A DNA stretch of 64,000 nucleotides from Gautieria morchelliformis (GCA_015179125.1 WHVA01000211.1:1-64000), one strand, 5' to 3'. Positions 22,412-34,716 are shown, numbered from the stretch's first letter. Made by a program: numbers and translations. Notes: generated from the letters alone by a model not told the origin.

Positions 22412-23887
22412 GGAGGATGTTCAGATTGACAACAATGTATATTCTTCTAGGATATATTAGATATCTTTTAAAATATCAACCCTAACCAAATTCATAATCC
22501 ATCATTTTGAGCAACTTGTATATTGTGGACATCCTAAATTTTTTTGAAAGTTCTGATATTTTAAAAATATGGTTGATATTTCCGCAACACTTTCCGCCCC
22601 TCCGATATTTCCAACATTCCGCCCCTTGTACATTTCCCTTGTTCTTTCGACTCTATTACTCGGACCCACCGGACCCACCTCACCGTTCATCAAGATCATA
22701 CGTCCGGTCCTCCTTGTGTTTCGTTGTCAGATATGTTTTCCCAACCCCTTGTTCTTTGCCATTGTTCTACCTTACGCAGGGCTCGACCTTAGAAGGGAGA
22801 TACTGTTACGACCGTTCATTTCTGACTTCCGACCCTCAGTTCCGTCACACCTTCCGCCCCTCCGATATTTCCACAACACTTTCCGCCCCTCCGATATTTC
22901 CAACATTCCGCCCCTTGTACATTTCCCTTGTTCTTTCGACTCTATTCCTCGGACCCACCGGACCCACCTCACCGTTCATCAAGATCATACGTCCGGTCCT
23001 CCTTGTGTTTCGTTGTCAGATATGTTTTCCCAACCCCTTGTTCTTTGCCATTGTTCTACCTTACCCTGAACCCCCCTTGTAGTCCCATTGTTCCCAATAG
23101 TTAGTTCCCACGCATTGTCTACTCGACTTCCGCTTCCCCTGGAATTTGCTTAGTACCATATCATTACCTGTTGCCTCAGCTCTTTGTATAAAAGCCTGTC
23201 ATGTATGTCTCTTATTCTGCAATCAGATAATCGCCTTCGGTACTTGACTTCCTTCGCTCCATCTCCTGTTCTTAGTACAGCGAGTCTAGCAAGATCTCAG
23301 TCTCTCTGCGCCTTCCGTCTTCCGCCTTCCGCCTCAGTTCCGACTCAAGTTCCAACCAACCTTTGGTTCAGTACTTTCCGACTTCCGACTCAGTTCCGAA
23401 ATACTTAGGACGATAGTTCATTGGGGGCGCAACCTATAAGTTGAAGCCGCTGTCCTTTCCAGTTCCGACTTAGCGGAAATCTCGATACGTAACAGGTGTG
23501 TATTGATATAACAGAGCAATTTCAGAGAGGATGTGGATGACTATATATTAAAAGTATACATGAAACATGTTAGATGTACAATCACAGAATATAGAAGCAA
23601 GTATGGACAATACCTGTACTATATTATTATATATGGTTGAGAGATCTGATTAGAAGGTATGTTTAAAATAATATGCATGTATAGTACAAAGATATGTAAC
23701 TATTGATGTTTAGACATTGGGGTATACACCCTTTCCTGGAGGAGCAGCAGACTGTGAGAAAGAACTTTGGGGCTAGGATTAAGCATGTCTTACAGGTGCT
23801 GGCAACTGCCTCAATTTTGATATATTTTATGAAATATAGATGAGCTAAGCTATATATACATATATATGACATTTATAAACATCCTCC
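22412..23887. mobile_element. AT-rich TIR element (GGAGGATGTT), copy 1, interrupted
   Basis: Ends GGAGGATGTT at 22412 and AACATCCTCC at 23887 with a 3-bp TAG duplication. Its sequence matches 28738-29309 in reverse over its full length apart from a Gypsy remnant inside (about 22577-23494). It has no coding capacity, so it is MITE-like. The 3-bp duplication would suit a PIF/Harbinger-type element, but the superfamily is not settled. Confidence 0.65.
22577..23494 (+). mobile_element. reduced Gypsy fossil: LTR part, purine tract, LTR
   Basis: A full LTR (22804-23494, TGTTACGACC...ATACGTAACA) is preceded by a polypurine-type tract (agaagggaga) and by part of a second LTR copy (to about 22771). 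The two copies differ at about one base over ~180 bp by eye, so the insertion is young. It is broken: no coding interior remains. It sits in the AT-rich TIR element. Confidence 0.75.
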
Positions 23888-24402
23888 TAGCATAGAAATA
23901 TTAATACAACCTTTCTTGAGGACATTTGAAACTAATTAACTCCTAGTAAATGTTCATAAATAGGTAGCTACTTTGTGGATGATCCCTAACACTTTCCATG
24001 GCACCTTGCACGTTACATCGTCAAGTGTCATGGGCTATTTCGCTATGACTGTAGATAGGGCGAGCCCTGTTCTGGCAGCCCTCTCATCTTGTGAACATTT
24101 ATTGGTTCACCCTCTTCGCCGAACGGCATGCTTATTCACACAAGTTATTCGGGCATTCGCTGTGTTCACTAATACACGATATTAACGCCTAAAAACCAAT
24201 CTTGACACTTGACCAGCATGCCTGGAATGCTGTAAAAGTAGATGGTCTGTATCGCACTTGGATCTAACCCACAGAGTGCAGGCAGCGATAGAGATAGACA
24301 GGGGAGGTAGATTACAATGGTATGCAGAGATGAGAGCTGAAGAAGAAGGCAAACAGGAAGGAAGTCGAGATGTGCAAGGCACAAAGCCACACACACACAC
24401 GC

Positions 24403-24611
24403 TGTAAGGGTAACTCTCCCTAGACAGCAGAACTCATGCAGTCTGGCAGAGGAGGATCCAAAGAAATTAATAAGAGCTATCTATATGACATATGACTCAC
24501 CTGGCAGAGGCGGATCCAAAGAGGAAAAGCTAAGGACCCCTGCTGCCAGCATGCTACATATATACCCTGCACCCCTGATCAAAACCAGGGACACCTGCTC
24601 CACTCCTGACA
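24403..24611 (-). repeat. D-type LTR fragment
   Basis: On the minus strand it ends GTTACCCTTACA and starts TGTCAGGAG. Internal words (ctcacctggcaga, taaggacccc) match the D-family LTR at 47824-48310. It is shorter than full D copies and has no clear target duplication. A (CA)n run lies next to it at 24390-24400. Confidence 0.55.
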
Positions 24612-24678
24612 CAAGTATGAACCTCCACAGCACTTGCCTAACAAGTATGACCTGACCCACAACCTTGACTCCACTTGT

Positions 24679-27019
24679 TTTTTTTTATTTTTTTTTTATT
24701 TTTTTATTTTTTTTATATCCATTGTTATCCATCGAGTCACATGGTCATGTAGGATATTACAAGTGATGTAACTACTGAGTGCCTGTGAACAAAATGCTAA
24801 TCATGAGCCCTAAGGCTAGGAGGTCCCAATGCGGACTAACTCCTTTGGAAATTATTTGCTATAAAATAAACATGGCATAAGTGGTGTGGGCATGTCCCGA
24901 AACACGTGAGAAACTGTCCATGATCTGTCTTGGCTGTCTACGAAAGTGACCATTGGCAACGAGAATGAGAGAGAAAACGTATGTCTTGCGCATGGGTGCA
25001 GGTGGCCAGAGGTGGGCAAGTGGGCTGGGGTGGGCTGGACGGGCTTAGGTGTGGTGTGCACGGCTGCGGCAAGCGGGTATGCGACGGCGGGGCAAGAGAG
25101 TCAGGGCAGGAGTCTGTGAAAGAGCATGGGAGGTCAGCGTTTTGCTCAATGTGTGAGTGTCTACCCATTATGCGCAGAGGAGGGGCGTGGAGTTGGGGAT
25201 TGTGCAGGGGGGGGGGGGTGGAGGGGGGTGGAAACGTTTGGTGGCATTGACGTAATCGAGCATGTATTCTACGCATTCGGGATCTGATAGGAGTTTGGTG
25301 AGGTTGAGCGTGTCTCGTTGTAGTGTGTTGACCACAGGCTGTCGATGGCGGGCATGCGCTACACAGGAGAGCAGGAAGTGCCGGACCATTTCTTCACACT
25401 GGTTGCAGGCGGGGCATATCAGGGTGTCGCTGGCCCCTATTTTGTGCAGATGCCGGTGAAGCGGAGCGTGTCCTGTTCTGAGCTGCATGAGGATGCTGGA
25501 TTGGCATCGTGGGAGGCCGTTTGCGATTTTGTGGAAACCGCCTGATGGGGTGTCTGGGTCGACTGCGTGGAACCTTTGGTATCTGGGCGATTCAGCGAAC
25601 ATGCGTCTTACTGTCGTTTTGAGCTGTTTTTTGTACATTGCCTTGAGAGCTGACTTGCTGCTTGGTAAGTGCGAGTGTAGTTTTCTGGGGAGGGCTTGGG
25701 GTGAGCTGCTGTGTCCTCCCGCTGCCTCTTTAGCTAGCTCATCGGCTGTCTCGTTCCCTACGATACCTTTGTGTCCGGGTACCCATCGTACCTTGAATGG
25801 GACACCTTGATGCCGCTCCACAGCCTGTTGCATCTGATGGAGGAAGTGGTCGAGGAGGTGTTGGCCGGGGCCGCCCTTGCGGCTGTTGAGCACTTTGATT
25901 GCCGCCTGATTGTCGATGGCAATAGATACCCCATCCAGGAAGTCATATTCTCATAGCATGGTGGCGGCCAGTATCAGTCCCACAATCTCCGCCTCATAAA
26001 CTGTGTGCTCTGTGTCAGTTCCTAGCTAATACTGCAGCTCCTTCCTTTGTGTGCCGTTGATAAACATTACCGCGGCTGCCCCGACCCCCCCATCGAGGCT
26101 GGATCCATCTGCATAAATTTGGATGGAGGACGTATCCGTCCTGTCCTGGGTGATTGCCTCCTTCTCGCTCTTGGCTATCCTGATGCAGCTCCATGATGGG
26201 TTGTGTCGGATTGTTTGGATGGTCTCAATGGATCCAGCTGCTAGGTTATGGGCTCACAGTAGCTCTTGTAGCAGAGATCAGTGTCTGCTTGGCTGTCCCA
26301 AGGCATTGCGCAGTCGTGCGTGTAGTGGGTGAGTGGGCGGTAGTGTGAGCATGCGAAGAAGAGCATTGAACGTGTGCTTGTCTGCCGCTAGCTGGATGGG
26401 TAGGAGGTCAGCATGTATATCTAGTAGGTCAGTGGGCATGGAGCGGAGTGCTCCCGTTATGTATATAGAGGCCATTCTTTGCACTCTGGCCAGCTTTGAC
26501 GTGAAGCCGACTGTGCCGCGAGCTTTCTTGCCATTGTTGCTTTTGTGCACCGGTGTGAACCAAACGTCAGCCACGTATAGCATCTTGGGGATAGTGATGC
26601 TGAGGTAAAGGTGTCTCATGTTGCGGTAGGACCCTTCGTCGGCTTAGACAGCCTTCGGAACTGTAGGACCCAGTCAGTACCTTTGGCGACGGCATATGTG
26701 GCTTGTTCTCTAAATCGTAGCTCCCTGTCCAGTATGACTGCAAGTAGCTTGTGAGATTCTATTGGCGAGATCGAGACCCCAGCTAGAGTGAGCGGTCACC
26801 CTTGCAGTAGTTTCATCTTCTTCCCTTTCTGCTTCGGGTCCTTGATCCTCTTCCTGGTAAAATCGATTAGCTGCATCTTGTCTATCTCAAACTGCGAGTT
26901 GTGGTCTCGGGACCAATTATTGGCACCTCGTCATCATCCTGACTAGCCCCACATGTGTCTGTTTGAATGTCTTGCCCGTCACCAGGAATGTTACGTCGTC
27001 AATAAACGCGGGTGCTATC
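24679..27019 (-). mobile_element. 5'-truncated Tad1-like LINE (RT end, RNase H)
   Basis: On the minus strand the reverse transcriptase is readable from its catalytic FIDDV motif (near 27000), through VDLDRE-like thumb sequence and YLSITIPKMLYVADVWFTP (about 26590). RNase H follows (RWVPGHKGIVGNETADELAK, about 25800) and then a C-terminal CPACNQCEEMVRHFLLSC finger (about 25430). The coding part ends near 25200 beside a G-run, a ~450-bp 3' UTR follows, and the tail is the T-rich stretch at 24679-24715 (poly-A on the minus strand). Several frame breaks and stops make it dead. Its 5' part is cut by the Copia LTR at 27020. Confidence 0.8.
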
Positions 27020-28737
27020 TGTTGGCGCAGTAGTCTAGATAGATACTAAGACGACTTCAGTGTAAGCTAATATTAGTGAGAAGTAATAAGTACCTAAGAC
27101 AACTTCAGTGTAAGCTGAGAGGTCATCGAGCAAGCGTACGCTACTTATACTCTATAATTCCTTTGTACTCTAAAATAGGAATGAGGACAATAGGATAAGA
27201 CAATAGGATGCTAAACAAAGGGGAACTGCAGATACTGCGCAAGGAGAACAATGCGCGAAGGGGGATCGGTGATCAGTCAAGTATGACCGGTTTTACAACA
27301 CTCCCCCGTCCTTGAACTATCAACGAGACCAAATTTCCTTGCGAGATAGCGGTGTTGGTTTTGAGGCAAGGATTTTGTCAAGAGGTCCACAATGTTTTCC
27401 TTCGATGGTACAGGGAGAATGTTGATGACTCGCTTGTTGACCAATTCTTGTATGTAGTGATAACGAATGTCGATGTGTTTGGTCCGCTTATGAAAAACAT
27501 TATTAGTTGTGATTTCTTTTGCTCCAGAGGAATCACAAAAAACTTTGAGTGGGAGGTCAACGGTGAAATCGAGTTGATTCAAAAGGGAAAGTGTCCACTG
27601 TGTGTGCTTTGCACACTCGCAGAGAGCCATGTACTTGGCTTCAGTGGACGACAAAGCGACGGTGCGTTTCTTCTGGGTGGTCCAAGCGATAGCACCTCCA
27701 GCGAGGATGAGGGTGTAACCGGTCGTCGAGCGGTGGTTATCGGGATCGGAGGCCCAGTCAGAGTCGCTGTACCCGACTAATTCGGTGAAATCATTCGATC
27801 TGTATGTCAGCATGACATTTCATGTGGTGAACAAGTAACGGAGTACATGCTGCGCAGTGTATAGATGTTCTTGGGCAGGCTTGGAACCGAATTGAGAGAG
27901 CCGGTTGACAGCAAAGCAGATGTCGGGTCGGGAGCCTAACATGGCGTACATGAGTGATCCGACGATTTGCTGATATTGAGAGGTAAGGGACGAGTCTGAG
28001 TCTTTCTCGATGTTCGCGACGAGCTGTGTCCCTGTGGCGAGTGGGGTATAGTTTGGTCTGCAGCTAGACATGTTGAAACGCGTTAGCATGCGTTCAATGT
28101 AATGCGACTGGCCGATGGTGAGCAATCTCTTTGGACGGTCACGAGTGATGTGTAGACCGAGGAACTGTCTGATCTCCCCTAGATCAGTTATCTTTTAGTG
28201 CATGGCAATTGCGTGTTTGAGGTCTTGGATTGCATCTAGGATGCCCAAAAGAGCGATGTCGTTGACATAGACCAATGCTATAAGCGGGTCCCCCCCGTCG
28301 TGACATTTGATAAAGATTGAAGCATTGTTAGAGATGAGTTTCTGAAATCCGAGTCCCTCCAGTGTGTCGTTCAGGTGGATGTGCCATTGCCGGCCTGCCT
28401 GCTTTAAGCCGTAGATGGCCTTTTTGAGGCGACACACCTTGTCTTCCTTCCCTTGGATCGTGAAACCCTTCGGTTGATCCATATAAATTTCCTTGTCCAA
28501 GTCTCCATTGAGATACGCTGATTTGATATCAACATGGTGGATGTCCCAATCCAACCGGGCTGCGAGCGCGAGCAGCAACCTCAAGGAGTCAAGTCTTGCG
28601 ACAGGTGCGAAGGTTTCTTCAAAATCGATGCCGGCGGTTTGTGAAAAACCTTTGGCGACGAGACATGTGCGATAACAGATGACAAGGCCGGTGGTGTCAC
28701 ACTTCGTCAAGTATACCCACTTACATTTAATTGCCTT
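27020..28737 (-). mobile_element. Ty1/Copia fossil: reverse transcriptase, RNase H, 3' LTR
   Basis: Minus-strand Copia pol: KGFSQTAGIDFEETFAPVAR, YLNGDLDKEIYMDQP, AIYGLKQAGRQW, an LVYVNDI polymerase motif, then RNase H (YSDSDWASDP and KHIDIRYHYI). The 3' LTR is 27020-27300 (TGTTGTAAAACC...GCGCCAACA, 281 bp). It lies in the LINE. The 5' two-thirds is missing. It is broken at a few places. Confidence 0.85.
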
Positions 28738-29309
28738 GGAGGATGTTTATAAATGTCATATATATGTATATATAGCTTAGTTCATCTATATTTCATAAAA
28801 TATATCAAAATTGAGGCAGTTGCCAGCACCTGTAAGGCATGCTTAATCCTAGCCCCAAAGTTCTTTCTCACAGTCTGCTGCTCCTCCAGGAAAGGGTGTA
28901 TACCCGATTGTCTAAACATCAATAGTTACATATCTTTGTACTATACATGCATATTATTTTAAACATACCTTCTAATCAGATCTCTCAACCATATATAATA
29001 CTATAGTACAGGTATTGTCCATACTTGCTTCTATATTCTGTGGTTGTACATCTAACATGTTTCATGTATACTTTTAATATATAGTCATCCACATCCTCTC
29101 TGAAATTGCTCTGTTATATCAATACACACCATGCTTTAGCACATACAACCATATTTTCAAAATATCAGTACATTCAAAAAAATTTAGGATGTCCACAATA
29201 TACAAGTTGCTCAAAATGATGGATTATGAATTTGGTTAGGGTTGATATTTTAAAAGATATCTAATATATCCTAGAAGAATATACATTGTTGTCAATGTGA
29301 ACATCCTCC
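28738..29309. mobile_element. AT-rich TIR element (GGAGGATGTT), copy 2
   Basis: A 572-bp copy in reverse orientation to copy 1, with the same GGAGGATGTT/AACATCCTCC ends. The flanks (ctt on the left, tta on the right) do not match, and the sequences on the two sides belong to different Copia elements in opposite orientation. This suggests a recombination junction rather than a simple insertion. Confidence 0.7.
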
Positions 29310-31337
29310 TTACAAGGACATTGAGGACCATAAAGGAAATCTATTCGACCAAGAATTATCCTCCGAGATTGATGGCATCAGTAGCTATGAGTTTTCCATC
29401 AGTGCATTTCCAGGCGATGATCAAAATAATAACAAGGCACCAGATTTGAACCAAGTTGAACCTAGCAATACAGACAAAGCTCTGAATAATCCTATGTGGA
29501 GGAAATCAATGGACAAAGAGTACGAGGCCCTATTGACAAGGGAGTGTGGGAACGAGCTAAACCACCTCCTGGAGCTAATATTGTCGGTAATAAATGGGTC
29601 TACCTTTGGAAGTGTAATCCAGAAGGGAAACCAATAGTGCCTAAATCAAGAATGGTCACCCAAGGCTTCACACAGAAGTTTGGAGTCGACTATGATGAGA
29701 CATACTCACCTGTTGCTCGATTATCCTCCCTGCGGATCATATGTGCCATTGCTGCTAGGAACGACTGGCCTATTCATGAAATGGATGTGGACTATGCATA
29801 CCTCAATGCTACATTGCCTGAACCTATTTACATGAAGCAGCCATATGGGTATGAGTCTTGAGACAAAGACGAAGTGCTCCTTTTGAAGAAAGCACTTTAT
29901 GGCCTCAAACAATCTGGAAGGGAACGGTACAAATGTCTTAGTGGTGAATTTCACAAATTAGGATTCACTACGTCAGCCACAGATGGGACTGTATTTTATA
30001 GACATGGCGAAAAGGGGCATGTGATCATTGCAACAGCTGTGGACGACCTCACCATCACAGCTGAGAGTCAGTCAGTCCTGGACGAAGTCAAAAGAGATCT
30101 TGCTCAGGTCTTCAGTATGAAAGATCTAGGTGAGATTCATTGGATATTGAACCTCAAAATCGAAAGGGACTGCCAAAATAAAACTATTGCAATTTCACAA
30201 CCTGCATACATCAAGAAAATCATCAAAAAACTCAATCTCAAAGATGCGAAGACTTATGCTATGCCTCTTGATGATGTGGGCAGCCGTAGCCACTCGACCT
30301 GACATTGCATTTGCGGTGTCATTACTCTCACAATTTCTTGAGAATCGAGGTGGCACACATTGGAATGCAGAGAAACATGTCTTTAAATATCTAAAAGGCA
30401 CAAAGCACTACAAACTGACACTTGGAAGAAATCAAGACGGCTTGATGGGGTACTCAGATGCAGATTGGGGTTCACAGAGTCATAGGCGTTTGTATTCAAC
30501 ATATTTATTTCAGATTGATGGGGGCACTGTTTCATGGAGTTTCCAGAAACAATAGATAGTAGCCCTCTCATCAACTGAAGCCGAATTCGTCACCCTGACC
30601 CGTGCGGGGAAAGAGGCTCTTTGGATGTGCCATTTTATTTCTGAAGTATTCCAACCGTTAAACCAACCCATCCAAGTTTATTCAGACAATCAATCAGCCA
30701 TTGCAATTACTTATGGCACTCAACAACACATGAGAACCAAACATTTGGACATCAGATTTTATTTCCTTCGAGATATAATCAAAAATCAAGCCAAGCTCGT
30801 TTATTTGCCAACCGAACAAATGTTGGCAGATATTCTCACTAAAGGACTTCCTAGTCCTAGAGTGAAGATCCTCAATGAGAAGCTTGGAATATATTAGGCT
30901 TGAGGGGGCATGTTGGGTGCATTTATGCTCCTGCACCAAAATCAAGCCAAATAAATTCCACCATTTGTATTCCTTTCTAATTTCCTGTTGAATCTTTCCC
31001 TATGATCACTTTATTTTTCAGAATTTTTCTGAAATTTTCTATCAAAGATTTGTACTTCTATTTCAATTTGATTTTCTTCTTGTTCACAGCCAGCTCCCTT
31101 ATGTAATCATTTGGCCGCACACTGCCATGGGTGCTAAAGGGCCGGGAGGTAGTATATGTGTACTGAGACACATTTCCAACCTCTCTCAGTGACAACTAAA
31201 TTCACTGAGAGAGGCAAGTAAATTAGTCTTGTTTTCTTCGATTTATTGACCTAGAAATCTTGTAGTGAATTAATTTTTACTCTATTCTTTTGAGTACCAA
31301 GTCCAGTCCTACTGCCTATAATTCCTGTCCTCTACAG
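29310..31337 (+). mobile_element. Ty1/Copia fossil: reverse transcriptase, RNase H, 3' LTR
   Basis: Plus-strand Copia pol: MVTQGFTQKFGVDYDETYSP, YLNATLPEPIYMKQP, ALYGLKQSGRE, AVDDLTI, then RNase H (YSDADWGSQ, then QVYSDNQSAIAI and KHLDIRFYFLRD). After the stop, a purine tract (cttgagggggca) leads into an LTR at 30914-31337 (TGTTGGGTGC...CCTCTACA). Gag, protease and integrase are absent. It is broken at a few places. Its right end interrupts the integrase of the Gypsy fossil that follows. Confidence 0.85.
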
Positions 31338-32815
31338 TGGTTGTTGCCACCTGAATCCCAAGAATCCGGTACAGTTCTTGGGTCAGCTCAGCCATGAACT
31401 GGGGTCCTCAGTTGGAAACTACCTGGGACGGAAGCCCATGCAATTTCCAGACATCCCTGAGGAACAGGCATGCCACTCCAAGGGCTGTTACAGTGGTCAT
31501 GGTCAGGATGAAGTGGGACCAGTTGCTTACTAAGTCAACCATACATATGACTGCATTGTACCCATGGGATTCCAGTAGTTTGACAATGAAATTGACGCTA
31601 ACTGTATCCCACCAAGACTCTGGAACTGGAGGTGGGACTAGCTCTCCCATTGGGGGTTGGAGTTGGACCTTGGTATGCAGGTAGAGGTCATAATTCACAT
31701 ACTGACCAACATACCATGACATCTGTGACCACCAGTAGTTCTGTGCCACCAGTTCCAATGTCTTCCAACTCCTGGCATGCCCAGCAACCTGAGTGTTGTG
31801 GTGCTGGGACACAATTTGGCATCGGAGGTTGTGTACATTCAGGACATAGATCTTAACCAGGAACTGTAACAGTCCATCTCTTTCTGACCATTCAGCACTT
31901 CACACTGCGCTGGAGTGCCGCTTTTGGAGTTCCTCCACCGCTTTCACCACCAACTCCTCAATTTCCCCATCTCAGAAACCCCTGCAGATGTCTTGTCTTC
32001 TTCACCAACAGCCATGACTCCTTTGAGCGCTCGGATCACAAAGAGCTTGGGACAGAGCAGGGTGAGGTTGGCATTGTATCCACTCTTGGAGTCATGGCTC
32101 ACATGCTGATACAGGGCATCTGGTTTGCCCATGGACTTTCCCAGCTAGTGGTGCAGCTTGAAGTCAAAACGAGATAGATAAAGGACCACCAAGCCTGTCT
32201 TTGTGGTTGAGCTTCTTGGATGTGCACAAGTACTCCAGGTTTTTGTGGTCTGTCCAGATATCGACCTGGCTGTGAGCTCCTTCCAGGAAATGCCACCACT
32301 CTTCCAACACTTGGCTAATCACCAACATCTCTTTGTTGTGAATCTCATAATTCCACTCAACAGGGCTTAGGCTCTTGGAGAAGTAGGCAATCGGGTGCCA
32401 CTTCTTGTCCTGCAAGGGCTTTTGGGATAGCATGGCCCCAGTAGCCACGTCAGACGAGTTGGCTTCCACTTGGAAAGGGAAGAGGTTGTCTGGGAATATA
32501 AGGATCGGGGCTGAGGTGACCAGCTGCTTGAGCTTGTCAAAGGCCACTTGCTTGTCAGGCCCAGGCCCATGGGAAATCCTTCTTGGTGAGGTCAAAGAGG
32601 GTCCAAGGATGGTGGGAGAAGTCTTGGATGAACCGCCAGTAGAAGTTCACAGAGCAAATGAAGGACTGCACTTCGCACCGGTTCTGAGGTGTGGGCCATT
32701 CCAAGATGCCATTCACCTTCACTGGGTCTATCTCTACCACTCCCTCGGAGATGATGAGTCTGAGGTATTTGATTTGGGTTTTCTCAAATTCGCACTTCTC
32801 TGGTTTGAGGAACAG
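31338..32815 (-). mobile_element. Ty3/Gypsy fossil: reverse transcriptase end, RNase H, integrase
   Basis: Minus-strand pol blocks, in order from the right: LFLKPEKCEFEKTQIKYL (RT thumb), RNase H (ATGAMLSQKPLQDKKWHPIA), then integrase with YVGQYVNYDLYLHTK, PESWWDTVSVNFIV and DVWKLHGLPSQVVSN. A further RT piece with LDDILIFTKTL lies at 34745-34884 on the same strand. The integrase resembles that of the D-family Gypsy at 57731-58191. It is broken at several places and interrupted by a Copia on the left and by NLR-derived sequence on the right. Confidence 0.8.
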
Positions 32816-34010
32816 CTTAGTTGACACACAACCCATTGGAGCCTTACTGTCTGATCAGTAACCCAACATCACAATGAGAACAATGTTACTTTACATTCCA
32901 TGTGCACTGTGGACCAAAGTGGTCTCAACCTTCTCCTTGAGTTCCAGCAACCACTTTTGATACCACTTGTCATTATAAAGTGTTTTGTGAATGTGAAGTT
33001 GGATGTCATCCTGAATATCACTTTCATCCATGGGAACTTTAAGTGGGACCAGGAAGGACATTACATCCATAATGTCCTGCTCATCTCAACTTGTTTCCAG
33101 AACATGTATGCTGGATGCTCACAACTTTTTATTACCCGTAGCTTCACCCATTTTATTCTCAGATTATAGAAAAGAAGAGGGTGAAAATACATGGCAATCT
33201 TATTGTTGGGATATAAATAAATTTTCTTTTGTCCCTCCCCGAGCGGTGGCTTCGCCGACGAGAACACCTCTTCTTATTTTTTCTACCCACTTTTAATATA
33301 CACTACATCATTATAACTATTCATACTAATACTCCTACTCATATCTATTAGAAGTATCTGTCCAACTATCTGTTATTCTATCTTGTAGTCAGATACTCTC
33401 TCATATGTATATATATCTCCGAGATGTTTAAACATATACAGAATATTCTAATAACATCTATTATTCTCCTTATAGATACTACTATATATTCCTATATGTT
33501 GTTATTAATACTCTTATAATATATATTATATGCTCATGTATGCTGTATCACATGACCATTTCGATTATCCTCCTATTGAGCCAAAGCCATGGATTTCTTG
33601 GATCAGTCACAAAAGCTCATCACTATCCCCACATTATTCAATAGCATCAAGTATGATGTATAGATGAGGAATGCTCCCAATAAGAGACTTCAAGGTCATT
33701 ATCAGAGTGTCTAAGGTTAGTGCTTGCTGACCCTCCATGTGCTGAGAGTAAAGACTCTCCAAGGTGACTGGAATATTGGATGTCATGGTCAGCGACCATT
33801 GATTGATCATGGACCGCACAGCGGTGTTGGTCCCAGTCTGATTGTTGGTGAAGTAAAAATATATGACTGCCAGTAACAGATCCTGCCCATTGGAGCAGAA
33901 GAGCTCATCAACCACGGTTGAGCTTGAATGAGCGCTTCATAAGGTCCTTGAATACCTCAGAAATTGAGCTCTCACCATATAATCATTTTTCCAGAGCCCA
34001 CTGCACTGGA
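32816..34010 (-). pseudogene. NLR-type NACHT P-loop NTPase pseudogene
   Basis: Minus-strand pieces in NACHT order: a P-loop SAVGSGKMIIW at about 34008-33975; LLAVIYFYFTNNQTG (about 33870); YSQHMEGQQALTLDTLI; Walker B LYIILDAIE (about 33650) followed by CGDSDELL and LIQEIHGF; HVLETS and DEQDIMDVM (about 33100); IQLHIHKTLYNDKWYQKW and VETTLVHSAHGM; and LQWVVCQL (about 32840). This matches the NACHT core and downstream helices of fungal NACHT-ankyrin/WD proteins. Stops and frame changes are scattered, and a 421-bp AT-rich insert splits it. It lies inside the RT region of a Gypsy fossil on the same strand. No repeat domain was found. Confidence 0.7.
33114..33534. mobile_element. 421-bp AT-rich insertion with 11-bp target duplication
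   Basis: catgtatgctg occurs at 33103-33113 and again at 33535-33545, on either side of an AT-rich block. Removing the block brings two NACHT pseudogene pieces together. The block has no long inverted repeats or coding sequence. An 11-bp duplication would suit a SINE/LINE-type or Mutator-type insertion; neither Pol III boxes nor a clear poly-A tail is seen. Confidence 0.6.
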
Positions 34011-34014
34011 ATAT

Positions 34015-34716
34015 TGTCAAGATTGGTTTTTAGGCGTTAATGTCGTGTATTAGTGAACACAGCAAATGCCCGAATAGCTTGTGCAACGAAGTGTGCCGTT
34101 CAGCAAATAAGATGAACCAATAAATGTTCAGAAAGTAAGAGGGCTGCCCGAATGGAGCTCGCCCTATCTACAGTCATAGCGAAGTAGCCTGTGACACTTG
34201 ACCATGTAATATGCAAGGTCTCACAGAAAGGTTGTCAAGCAGTAACAAACCTTTTGCCGGCGAAGGTGCTCCTTTGGAGCCCTTCGCCAACAGCACCGAT
34301 AATAGTACAAAGGCTAAGGTAGTGAAGGTGAAGTACGAAAACTCACCAGTGGTACTTAAGTCCTCCTCGGGTCGAAGATGGAACATGCCTTGAGACCTGC
34401 ATACATGTTACCCTGCACGGACTCTTGGTCTGCTGGGTTGATCCCACATGATCTACGGGTAGGACATCCCGTGAATGTATTCTGGCCATAGGAACACCCA
34501 AAAGGGGTTGAGTCAGGAAGATGATGGGACCAGTGATGAACCATCACGCTGGGTAAAGGATGTCGATCATGTTTGATGTGTGCCTACCGGTGAATGATGC
34601 AAGTAGCGAATGGCTGTTCGGCGAATTCAGTGAAGAGAAAATGGTGCAAACATAGAGGCAAAGAGAAGGAAAGGAAAATGGAGATAACTGGATACAGGAA
34701 TAAATGAGTCATGACA
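34015..34716 (-). repeat. L-family bare LTR, copy D
   Basis: A 702-bp copy in reverse: TGTCAAGATTGG at the left, GAGTCATGACA at the right, flanked by AATAT (34010-34014 and 34717-34721). It is shorter than the other copies. It separates the NACHT pseudogene from the upstream Gypsy RT piece. Confidence 0.85.

Larger units (their letters stand above)
21056..23988 (-). mobile_element. LTR-like insertion in L copy C, itself interrupted
   Basis: The host L sequence breaks at ...acaacctttcc and resumes at ctttccatggcacc, so the insert is flanked by a ctttcc repeat. On the minus strand it starts TGTTAGGGATC and carries a TATAAATA box near 21930, which fits an LTR promoter. It has no recognisable protein coding. 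Minus its own guest (22412-23887) it is about 1.45 kb. Family uncertain; Copia-like solo LTR is the best guess. Confidence 0.45.
19906..24207 (+). repeat. L-family bare LTR, copy C (with nested insertion)
   Basis: Begins TGTCATGACTG at 19906 and ends TCTTGACA at 24207, with CTTGA duplicated at 19901-19905 and 24208-24212. The first ~340 bp is unlike the start of the other L copies, while the rest, from about 20247, matches them. It is interrupted from 21056 to about 23988 by an LTR-like insert. Confidence 0.8.

Noticed and set aside
22507-23082. Long Ser/Pro/Phe-rich plus-strand frames
   Set aside because: They lie within repeated LTR sequence of low complexity (ttccg/ccgacc words), which stays open by composition.
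24679-24715. A T-rich run as a Pol III terminator
   Set aside because: It directly follows the 3' UTR of a minus-strand LINE and is better explained as its poly-A tail.
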